A stretch of DNA of 64,000 nucleotides from NCBI GenBank assembly GCA_905221605.1, contig CAJNDS010002600.1, positions 283,264 to 347,263 of the forward strand, read 5' to 3'. Shown piece by piece: positions 9,801-21,800 of the stretch. The notes below the pieces were generated by a model. It searched no databases and was not told the DNA's origin. It worked only from the letters and a program-made list of their open reading frames with translations. Every line of letters starts with the position of its first letter. Position 1 is the first letter of the stretch. This DNA is from Symbiodinium natans. Its lineage: Eukaryota > Sar > Dinophyceae > Suessiales > Symbiodiniaceae. Both the position numbers and the translations under genes were made by a program.

Positions 9801-12800
9801 TGGCGACGGTGATTCTGACGATGAGTCAATTGATGGCGACGCAGCGTCAGATTGCTCCACCGACGATGAGATCGGATCTTATCACAGAGACGTCAAGGAC
9901 CTCAAAGTTTCCTTTGAACAGGGAACGAAGTTCGCGTCATCGAAGCCGAGGCGATCACACAAAGATAGAGGATTCGCCCCACGACTTTTCACTGAAGCGA
10001 ACCTGAAGCACGAAAACCACATCTCGGAGGTCGAGTACGAGAAGCACAAAGCAAGAGCTAGGGCTCGATTGATGGAAGATATGTGTCTGGGCAAAGATGG
10101 AGGATGCATACCAGTTAGGATTCCAGGAACCGAGAAGGTGATTATGTTCAAGTTCGACAACAAGAAGGGGAAGTTCCATGAAAGAGCCTTGAGCGTTGAT
10201 GAGAGCCGTAAGGAACTGATGAAGAACCCGAACATGTGTATGGTCCAACCAGAATTTATCCGCAGGAAGCTGAAATTCATCATGGACACAGGATGCGGAC
10301 ATGACCTTATCTCTCTAGAAAAGGTCGCCAAACACGGCATCGACACTACTATGGATTGCGAATCTACATCGTTCCAGACGGCGAATGGTGTCACTATGAC
10401 TAACCAGACGGCGGAGTTCTTGACGAAATCCTTCAAGGAGCCCATCAAAGCACATGTGTTGGAGAATACACCTTCTGTGCTGTCAGTTGGGAAGAGATGC
10501 ATGCTTCATGGCTATTCCTTTGTGTGGCCCGCAGGACGTCCACCATTTATGGTGAACGATGCTGGCGAGAGGATACAATTCTTCGTGCAAGGAGACATCC
10601 CCTATGTCAGAGTGGGAAGCAAAGTGCCAAAGCCCATGAGGAACCCGAAGCGATGGAAGTGTTCCGCTTGGTGCAGAAGTACAAGGACAAGGTGGACGAT
10701 GATACCGACGACGATTCGACGTATGTTGCGGTACCAGGTCTTGACGACATCGGCGAGGAGATCCCCGACGTAGCTTCCGAAGCTGACGAAGAAGAAGATG
10801 GCGAAGTGGTCGAAGGAGATGAAGCTCGTGAAGATGAACCACAAGCCGAACTTCCAGGTGAAGCTGAGGACGACGCACAGGAGATCGACGTAGAAGGTGA
10901 CGAATCTGGTCCAGATAGGAGGGCGAAGGTCGGCACCTTGAAGGCCGAAGCGAACACCTTGGCTCATCTTTGTACCCATCGATTCCGGAATCCTTATTGC
11001 GATGCGTGCGTGAGAGCAAAGATGAAGCATTTCAGAACCCAAAAGGGAGCGTTCAAACGAGAAGTCAATGAGTGGGGTGACTTGGTGACGTTCGACTTTG
11101 TGGATATGGGAAAAGCCACGGACAAGGGGGTGGGTCTTGACGACGAGCTCCGTGAAATCCTGGTATTCCGCGACGTGGCCACGAAGGTGGTCGCAGCATA
11201 TCCCACAATCTCCAGAGAAGAAGGAGAAGTTGTACGATGTATGAAGAGATTCATGGGAAAGAAGAAAGTGAGACTGGCATATAGTGACTGCGCAGATGAG
11301 TTCATCGCAGCGATGAACAAGCTCAAAATTCCATTGGATCACTCGTTGCCAGGGCGTCCTATGAACAACTCTCTGGCGGAAAGGACCAACCAGTTCGTCA
11401 TCACTGCTACAGCCACGTCGTTGCTGCATGCAGGGCTACCTGCGAACTATTGGCCCTATGCCTTGAATTGCGTCACTCACAATCTCAACGCCGAGGATGT
11501 GGATGGTGAGTCGGCGTGGCAGAGAATGTCTGGGAAAGAATTCCCGGGAAAGTTGATTCCGTTTGGAGCAAAGGTCTACTTCAAACCGACCGAGACCCGT
11601 GAACCAACATATGGTGGAAAGTTTGACCCGAAGGGAATACCCGGCATTTTCGCAGGGTATGTCCTTAACGCGGGGCAAACATGGTCACGAAAGTATCGGG
11701 TGTGGGACATGAAGGAGTTCGCGAATGCCAACTTTGCGCATGATGCGAAAGTGCCTCGCAAGCTTCAAATTCCCTACATCACCGAACGGGTCATCATGCC
11801 GGATGAAATTGCCTTTCCGCTCAAGCTCGAGTACGAGAGAATGAACGGAACACTTGAAGGACTGAAAGAAGGAAAGGATCTCGGAGGAAAAGAAATCAAG
11901 GACAAGCCACCAGGAGGAGGTGACGACGACGATGATGACGACAATGGCGATGATGGTGGTGACCTACCTGATCGCCAAGAACGCGTCAAAGCCATGGAGA
12001 AGGAAATGCTCGACTATGTCATGGAGAACGATGACATTGTGCCTGATCTTTCAGAATTTCCAGATGATCAACCCGGTGAACCTCGCGAAGGACCAGCCTT
12101 GGAATCTGAAGATGCCAAAGCCCTCAGATTGATTGGCGATGCCATTCTCGACAGTGCAGGAAGGGTACCACAGAGCGAAGGAGTACCGGATGCTGCTTCG
12201 GATCCTCCGAGCAGCAAAAGGGAAACTAAGCGTGGTACTCCCCCCAAACCCGTTTCGGAACCTCCGGACGGCAAAGGGGAACCTGCATCGTCATCACGCG
12301 GTCCAACGGGGCGTGCTATTCCGGACATTGACGAGACCGACCCTGCGTTCATCATCGCAAAGCTCAAGGAAGCTGGACTCATCGGACCTGAACCTGAGTT
12401 CTGGAAGTTCGGTACTCCCGGCGACGGTCGTGTCTACATCAATGACGACGGCGAACCTTGCAAGATCGACAAGCGGGGGGCTCCGTTCAAGATTGGGAGT
12501 GATGGTAGAAGATTACTACCCTCCACACGTCCGAAAGGGAAGTTCACTCCTGAAGAATGGCACAAGCTCGGAAGCGAAGGAAGGAAGATCGAACTTAAGA
12601 AGATCAAGAAGGTCGAAGAGAAGGAGGCCAAGAAGGCTCGCAAGAAGGAGGCCAAGGAGAAGAAGAAAGGCAAAGAGCATAAAGACGCACTCGTTGCATC
12701 GTTGGAGGCATTACTTCCCAAGGTCGTACCTGCGGAGAAGATGGACTTCAGGGCGGGGACGACTACTGGATGGACATGGTGCGAGGAACAGGTGACGCAG

Positions 12801-15800
12801 ATTGCCACAGAGATGTTTCTGGACGACGTGCTGCCTGCTCTTCCAAGTGAATTGGCAGAGTTCGGATTGAGAGCTCCTCGCATGCCATGCGTGTCATCAA
12901 CCAAAGAGAAACACAGAGAGAAACTTGCATGTGCAGCGCCGTGCTTCAATGCCATGGTTACACGTCCAGTCAACCGCAAGGAGATGTACGAGAATCCCAA
13001 AGCCATGGAGGCGTTCATGAAAGAATGGAAAGGCTTATGGGATCAGGAAGTCTTCGACTTTAGCCAAGTGCGGGAGTATGACGACGTGGTCAGAGAAGCC
13101 AAGAAGTCCAATGCGAAGGTGCACATGGCAAGAGTGCATGGTCTCATCTATGAAAAGAACTATCAGCTCAAAGAAGGGGACCCTGCAAGGAAGTTCAAAG
13201 GAAGAGGTGTGCTACTCGGAGATCAAGTCAAAGATCAAAATATGGAAGCAGCGCTGTTCCAGGATCTCGGAAACTCTCCGGCAACCTTTGATGCATCTCG
13301 TTGGGCAGACTTCTACGGGTGCTTACCCGGGAACGACGTTCAGATGGCGGATGCTATCCAGGCCTACATTCAGGCTAAGTTGACGGGGACTCCGTGCTGG
13401 GTTGAACTTCCAGACGAGGCTTGGCATCCTTCGGTAAGCCGGAGGAAATTTCGCAGACCAGTCTGCAGGCTCGTGAAAGCACTCTATGGGCATCCGGACG
13501 CTGGTACAATGTGGGAACAACATTGTCACACCGCAGTCCAGAAGATGGGTTTTGCACCAGTTGGTGAGGAATGGCCATCTCTTTACTTCCATGCAGGAAT
13601 GAAGCTCCTATTGGTCATCTATGTCGACGACCTGAAGCTCGCCGGTCCGGCGGAGAACCTCCCGAAGGGGTGGAACATGCTTCGCAAGGAACTTCGTCTT
13701 GAGGAGGAAACTCCGCTTGGTTTGTATTTGGGATGTCGAATCTCAAAGGGAGAGGCCAAACTTCACGACAACACCAAGGTGCGAACTGTCACTTATGACA
13801 TGGAGACCTATCTCGAAATGACAGTGCAAAAGTACTGTGAAACCACGGGATTTCCTGTGGACAAGTTTAAGAAGGTACCATCTCCCAGTCCAGTTGAAGA
13901 AACCAAGAATCACCCGGCTAGGGCGCCTTGTCATCCAGGTGCTGCAAGCCATCGGTGTCAATGGTGCGGACACACCATGCCTGTCGATAAGGGCGGACGG
14001 CTTCTACCTCCACCACCGGTTCCCAAGGGCCCACAGGAAACGGAACTCGATGAGGCACAAAGGGGTACTCTTGCCCCGCATGCGGCGAGCATCCTCATGA
14101 AGTTGCTCTACGCTGCAAGAATTTGCAGGTTTGATTTGCTGCGAAGCATAAACAACCTTGCGCGACGCATTACAAAATGGTCCAAGAAGGAGGATGCGGC
14201 TCTGCATCATTTGATGTGCTACGTCCATCAGTCCAAAAGTCATAAGATGATCGGATGGGTCGGCGATTCCATGGATGCTACTTCCATAGGGTTGTATGCG
14301 GATGCGGATTACGCTGGTTGTGGCGAGAGTTTGCGTTCTACTTCGGGGGCTCATATGCACATTCAGGGACCGCACACACGGTTCCCGTTGGCAGGTGTCA
14401 GTAAACGACAGGGTTGTGCCAGCCACTCTACTCCCGAAGCGGAAACTGTGGCTGCGGATTATGCTATGTCGCGTATTGGCATTCCGGCCATCACATTATG
14501 GCGTTTGATTGGGGGCAAAGATCCTAACTTCGTGTTCTACGATGACAATCAAACGATGATCGGCGTGGTCCGCACAGGCAAGAACCCTACGATGCGCCAT
14601 TTGGAACGCTCGCACGGGATCTGCATTGCGTGGATGCACGAGGTGTTCCAGGAGGGATACGTGTCTCTGGCTTACGAGGTCACCGCCAAAATGGCGGCCG
14701 ATATCCATACGAAGGCTTTTAAGGACAACGTCTCCTGGGCTCACGCGTGTCAGCTAATTAACATCATGCCTCCCACGATGATTTCTAGCGTTGAGGTGAT
14801 GGACATGATGAAGGCTACACACCAACAATCGGCTGATGAGAAAGGTCATCAGCACTACTCGTTTAAGAACGAGGTTCCCTGTTTTCCTTACACGCAAACG
14901 CCTATCCTGCCCCAGGAGCTGTATAGGGCCGGTTTGTCCAGTAAGGAGGGTGTCCAGGAAACGGACAGTACTGATCCGATCTTGGTGGTGAAGTTCCCGC
15001 GTATGCTCCGCGGCGTCCCCAATGCTGTGCGACCGGGGAAGTATTTGCGGTCCACGTGGATTCTGCGTGAAGGGCAATGGCATCGTATCGAGGATGAGGT
15101 CCCTATCCCGTCGGAACCTCAGAAATTCGATCGGTATGTCGAACGCGCCGTGTTTCAGTATCACTTCCAACGGGGCTCGGCGGCGGCGACGCGTGTGCAC
15201 CGCGCCGCGTCGCCTGCCGTGTCTGCGTTCCCGGTGCCTGCCTGCTCGCGTTGTCGCGTTCGCGATTCGCCCGCGCTCTGTCGGCAAGTGTGCGACTTGG
15301 TGGTCCGCGCCGCCCATGGGGGGTATGGGGGTGTTTTTCGCGCTGGGTCTGAAGGCATGGGGGGTGATCTCAACGAAATTCCTGCGCTCGAATCTACCGT
15401 CGTTGCTGTTGCGCGCGCCGCAAAAGAAGCAGGTTTTCCTCAATCTACATTCGTGCCCGAATTCGTCGAGGTGACTCGTGCTGAGACTGGTAATCATGAA
15501 GTCGTTTTCCAGGACAAGCACGGGAAGGAGATGTTTAAGGCACGGGGTGACTCGCTTAGCGGGGCTGTAGGATTTTCCATGACGATCAAAGCTTCGGATG
15601 TCGGAAGCAACAGCCCTCGCGTGTGGTTGCTCGTAGGTCTGGAAGAGGAGAACTGGTGGCAAACGTATGCGCCGCCGGACGTCAACATCGTATGCGTACC
15701 GGAAGCGGACGCACGCGGCGCCTACCAGTACTGCAAAGATATCATTAAATGGTCGTTCAAGGATCTTCAGAACGTTCTGTTCATAGGAGCAGGGGCGCTG

Positions 15801-18800
15801 AATCGAGCTTCATGGCTTGATGTCGATCCTAGAGAACGCTTTTATGAGGACCGAGGCGTCGTAGATTACCCCTGGGGGGAGGTCATCGATCTAGTCTTTG
15901 AGGCCCGGAAGAAAGGGGCGACTACTATCGTCGAGGTTCCCAACAAGCCGAAGTTTCGAAAGTCGGCACAGTACAAACACATAGTTGATTGCATGAAGTG
16001 GGAGAGATTCACACTTGCTGATTGCTGCCACGGTCGGAGGATCTGCGTTCCACAGGGAAGCGGAGCCCCGAACATCATGTATGTCAACGAAGCTACTGAG
16101 TTTCTCATTCATGGACTCAAAGCCCCTGAAAGCATGAAGGATGTGTGCGGCATGCAACATCATCACGCATCGCGTGAAACAGTCGAAACTCACGGGGATG
16201 AGTGTGGAAAGAGAACCAGTAAAGTGTCACGCCTCTTGTTGAAAATGCTTTCTGAACGGGACGCCAAGGTTGGGGACCCCAAGGCCTGCAGTTCTGTTGA
16301 GAAGTTACCGTCGGGTAAGGACAGGATGATCATTGAATTCTGTTGCTCTAAGGACAGTAGCCTGGGCAAATCCTCGAGCGCTACGAAGGGAGCTCACGTC
16401 ATGCGTGTGCATGAAGCTCTTCAAGCTCAAACCAAGGCATGTGAAAGCAACATCCTCAAGGAGGCGGAACGATTCCGAAAATCCAATCCCAAATGTCCGA
16501 TTCTTGTTTTTGCTTCTCTTCCGTGCACTGGGGGGTCCAACTGGATCAAGGTGAACGAAATGGGGGGTGAAACTGAAAAGGGAAAGGAGCATCGGAAGAA
16601 ATTTAGGGACTTACTCAAAGCTCTCAAACGCCTTTTGCGAAAGCTGGCGGTATTTTCCCCCAAAATCGCTTTTGAGTTGCCGAAAACCTGTTTGTATTGG
16701 AGTTGGCCCGAAGTTCAAGCCCTAATAAAGCAGCATTCATTGCGTGTTGCACGGATGGACGGTTGCATGATGGGTGTTGTTGACAAAGACGGCATTCCTT
16801 TACTCAAAGCGTGGTGTATCGCTACGAATGTGTCAACCATGTTGAACCTCAAAGGGGTCACGTGTGACAACACACATGAACATGGCACACCAAGGGGTCA
16901 GGCACTCAAGGAAGCAGGAAACTACACACCACACATGGCAAAGCTGTTGCACAACGCATGGCGTGATGAAGCTCGCAATATCCGCAGGGGCTCTGCTCAG
17001 AGTGTTCATATGGCAGCTTCATGTGTACTTGTTCATGTCAGTTTGCGCTGCAGAAACAGCCAGGTGCAGCATGAATTCCAAGGTACTTGCATAATTGTTT
17101 GTCCTACACCTGGAATAGGGTTCGGATCCTCCGACCCTAATCCAAAGTGCAGCGAGGAGTTCGGCTCCGCCGGCTCGGATCTGCATCTGGGGAAGGGATT
17201 CGGCTCCGCCGGTCCTAGAACCAGCATGGACGGACAACAGCAGAGGCCCATTCCTCCGCATGTTCCATGGTCGCGACCTCAAGATCTCTTTTCCCTGCCG
17301 TACCAGAGATCGGGCATCAACATCCCCGTTGGCAATGGGATGACTGCTTTGCGCACGACATGTCATGCGCTGCGATCATTGAGAGGGCAGCCTCTTCCTG
17401 GACGATTGGAGCAAGGCATGGTCGCCACGAATGCGAACATTGCTGCGTGGGTGGAATTTGGAGTGCCAGCTATCCTTTTGGCGGCAGTTGCGGCACCATC
17501 CAGCCCATATGGTTTTCCTGAGGTCAGAGTTCGGGAGCTGTTTCGAGGTGTGGTGGAAAGCCTGTTGCCAGCAAGGAGTGCGGAGAGCTACAAGACAGTC
17601 CTTAGCCATGTCACAACGTTTATCAAGGTCGTCAAGACTGCGATAAGCACTGATTCGACACGTCAGGTGCTGCAGGAGCTTCTGGACCACGTCATTGAGA
17701 TTGACCTCTTCAAGAACATTGACATGTTCGTCGACGTTTTGGTTCAGGATGCTGAACAAGGGCGTTTGGATCCTCAGTATCCATGTCTGACGGTGGTGAC
17801 TATGGACGGATATCTTGATCCGAATGTCATTTGCAGAACAGTCGTTACCAAGAGTCCGTGGATCTATGTGACCAGGTACAACGACTGGATGCGGCTTAAT
17901 TCCTACTTTCGCGAGAACCTCCCCAACCGTCGTGAAGGGCTACCATGCATGCTTCTCACCCAGGACTTCTGGGATTTGCAGGAGCTGATATGGTCAATGG
18001 CGAAGCAAGTGGGTTACTGCTTGAGAAGCCACAATCAGGTCGCCGAGCACACGCAGATGAATGTGTGGGATCTGATCGAGATCGTGGTCGACCCCCCGGA
18101 GAACGTGTCCGCGGCGGTTGCTCATGCAGTCAACACCTAGAGAGCCCGGATGCTTGTTTTTCAGTCATCCTGGATCTGGATGCTTGGAATCGGAGGGTCA
18201 TGTGTGCATTTTGGTCATCTATGCTCATGAATGCTCGAAAACCACGAAGCTTGCAGGGCCAAAGCTCCAACATCTCTTGCAGCGTGCTCGAACCGAAAAA
18301 AAAGAATATGTTCACATTGAACTTGGCTCCGGCGGAGTTTTAGGGACGATTTGCCATGCGTCGAGAGGAAAAAAAAGGTTTAGGGTTTAGTGCACCTTAG
18401 GAAAACCCGAAAAATTTTGATTTTCGAGTTCCTTAACTGTTTAACAGCCCGAATACACTTCCCCCTGCAAGCCAACGATTCCAAAGCTGACAACATCAAG
18501 TCCGGCATGTGAGATGCCTCGGGAAGATATGGCTCAAAGACCCATAGCGCCAGTGCTGAAAACTATCAAGAAAGAGTTGCCCGCAGTCAAACAAGAGCTG
18601 CAGCTGCAGCCTGTGGAAAAAAAAATCAAGCGGCAGATCTGGCAAAAGCGGCTGGCAAGCTTGGAAAGAGAAGAAGCAGATCAAGGAGGGCTTGGAAACA
18701 TCTCGCCGGGAAGGCGAGCTCACCTTGCTGCGGGTGAAGCTTCAGGCTGCCTCCGAGCTGGCAGTTGTGCCTGCTGAATCTGAGGCCGTTGAGGCCGTGG

Positions 18801-21800
18801 TACCGCGTCACGTGCCGAGCACTGTTGCAGACCAGGGCTGCAGCCTCCAAGGGTTGTCGGTCGCCATGCATACAGCCCACGAATACCTCAACGACAGTCG
18901 GACGGTGTGGCCATCGGAACCATCGAGAACAACCGGAGCCGAACTCAGGGAGTCGTTGGTGAATGCGACAACTGTCGTCATGGCCCCGCCACCAACCGGT
19001 CTCGGGTTACCAGCTTCCTTTTCACACAGCTCGTGGAACCAGCTGGCTGCCGAGCAGAACGTCTTGAGGGCGGTCCACGACATGTACAGGACTCACAGGT
19101 CTTGGATGTCCGAGATCACGAACCTGCGAGCCGAGTGTTACTCCGAAGGACGTGAACAGCCGCCGTACCTGAAGCCCGATCCAACAGGCACGGTGTTTCC
19201 TCCGGCATTGAATTCGCACCCGCCTTGGGTGAATGTTCAACGTCAGCATCCCGCAGGGCCTGCGTCCCCATCCGTTCCGGAAGGGCCGGCTCCTTTCGTG
19301 GAAGAGGATCATCCTGCCAACAGATCGACGTCTACGCCATCACCAAGACAGGCAACGGGCGCATCCTTTGCCGAAGCAAGAGGTGAATCCGCCAAGAGGC
19401 AGCGGGGACCGGAGGATGTCCGCTCCGCGGCATCCCAACCGGGAACCGCGGCCAGCTCTTCCGATCCTCGGGGAGCTGAGCCAACTGCCCAACCAGAAGG
19501 TGAACCCGATGAAGTTCGCTGGTACCTGGACCCTACTCCCGATGGGTACATGGAGAAGTTCGTCAAGTTCCAATCCAGACATCGCGTGCAGCTGGGTACA
19601 ACCATCATCGTTCACAAAGATGATCCTACAGATGTCCTGCCCGCGCGTGATCAGACACCCAAGATCAACGGGAAATTTGGAACCAGCAGTGAGCAAGTTT
19701 ATCTTCGGCGCGTCACCACACACCTTGCCAAGCTCTACGGGATGAGCCAGTCGAATCTCGCAGGTGCGTTTCACATGGCAACATTCATGAAGAAAGGGGA
19801 TGTGGAGTGGCTACGACTTTACAAGGTGCTGTACGAGAAGGTTTTCTTGTGCACAATCCGTCAGCTACCAAGCCCTGGCACAATGTTTGCGGCGGTCATG
19901 CAATCCACGGCTACGGGAGAGCTGGGAATCTTTCATTTCAACAGCAGCCCGGAGCAGCGAGCATTGTTGACGGCTGGACTGAGAAAGTTCAGCGCTTCCA
20001 TTCGTCAGGCAAGTACACCCGATGTCACAGCGGTGCGATCCAGCAAAACGATCATCCTGGCTGACTTCGAGGTATGGACGAAAACCAAGAATCGCTTGAC
20101 CTACACGATGGCCAGCAAGCTCCAAGAAAAGGGATGGTATGACGCCCATTCGTATTGCCAGACAGTCGATGAAAGCCTCGATCCACTCCTACCTGAAGGA
20201 TTCCAAGTCGTTGCCACCAAAGCCAGAGATGCAGTCCGAGAATGGAGAGGTCCCGGGCAGAGCATCGACGTCACCGCGCACGTCTACCTGTCGTTCAGAG
20301 CCATCAACGATCTCCTGGTTTGGGAGCAAGGCAATGCGACTCCCGAAAACATGCGAAAGTGGTTCGTCGATCCAATCATGGACTTGTCAGACCTTCTGCA
20401 ACGTGCCGTGATTGTGACCCTCAACGACGATCCCCGTTTCATCGGGAAGGACGTTGGTGCAGCGATGCCATGGGCTGCCATTGACTGGATCGCAGTGGAG
20501 CTTCGAGCAAGAGGATGCATCGTTTTCACGTCATCATTGCTGTGGGCTCGAATTGCTGTGACTCTCCATAAGGGCAGCGACAACTTCCGGATCAATCCGG
20601 AGGAGATGCATTTGGCGGTGGCGGCATTCGACAAACATTTGCTGCAAGAAAAGATCATCACGCTTTGCATGGCACCCCCAGAAAGCATGGGCGATTGCGA
20701 ACCTCACCTGGATTCCGTGAACATGGAGACTGCGGATGCGAAGGCGGTCTTTGCACCGTCGAGCAGCGACGACGTTCGGACCGCGTCGGCCAATGATGAC
20801 ACGCAAGAACGACATCAACGGGTCGTGGAGAGGGCATCGGAGCTTGAGGGCATCCGCGGAGGAGTGGACATGACTTGGGTGGATGCGGACATCGCCATGG
20901 TCAGCCCAGAACCGTTCTATGACGGAGAAACCTACTGGATTGACATCGAGGGCCTCATCAGCAAGCATCCCACTGCTCCGAGTGGCCAATTCCATGTGTG
21001 TCAGGCATGCGTCGACGAGTTCAACAAGTTGAAGAACTCCTTCCAAGGCGAGTTCGGACCAATCCAATCTCCAGCGTATTGTCCCTTCTGTTCGCTCAAA
21101 GCAATGTGGGACAAGGACTATGGCGTCAACAAATGGGAGGAAGTTCGGAAGTCAGAACGCCATGCTGCAGGGTGCGCCATATTTGCTCAGAAACACGACT
21201 TTGTGTACCAGGATGGATCTCCAGTGATTCCCAAGGAGGATCTCAAATCGTACATCTTTGCATGCTCGAAGGTCGCGTACACCAACTATGGCAAAATCGT
21301 CTCATCCTCGGCTGGATTGCGCTTGAACACCAAACAAGCCAGCGAATACACCAGATGGGCGAAGGGGAGACGGTTGTCATGGGACTTTGGGTACACGGTG
21401 GACGGCATGGCCTGCCTCCTGCCCTTGTACGATGCAGGCAACGCAGCCTATGCAGGCTTCCTCCACAGCATCTTCGATCAGGACGAGGTCAAAGGCATGT
21501 ACAATGGCAATGCCGACCCGGCCGCCGAGCTCATGGGAGACACCCTGGAGGTTGCGCTCGGCATCCTGACAATTGCATGCAGGTATCCTTCGGCATTCGA
21601 AGCCTGGGGATCGTACGAAGATCATCTCGCTTGTCTTCGAGGAATCGAGCGGTCTTTCTATCGGTTTGCTGCAGCGGAGGCGGTACGAATTACTGCCGTG
21701 GAGAATCGAAAACGTCGTCCTCCCCGGGCAAATGATGCAGAGACGATTCAGCAGATCACGGAGTACGAGAACACTTTACTCCAAGGGGAATGGCATGCGG

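Noticed and set aside
10602-11429. 275-aa minus-strand open frame under pol
   Set aside because: It lies wholly inside the confident Pol coding sequence (integrase) and shows no domain; it is a shadow frame. The same applies to the other nested frames between 6157 and 25645.
15022-15474. Plus-strand 150-aa frame inside pol
   Set aside because: It overlaps the Pol frame in another phase and its Arg/Pro-rich composition is what GC-rich codons give out of frame.
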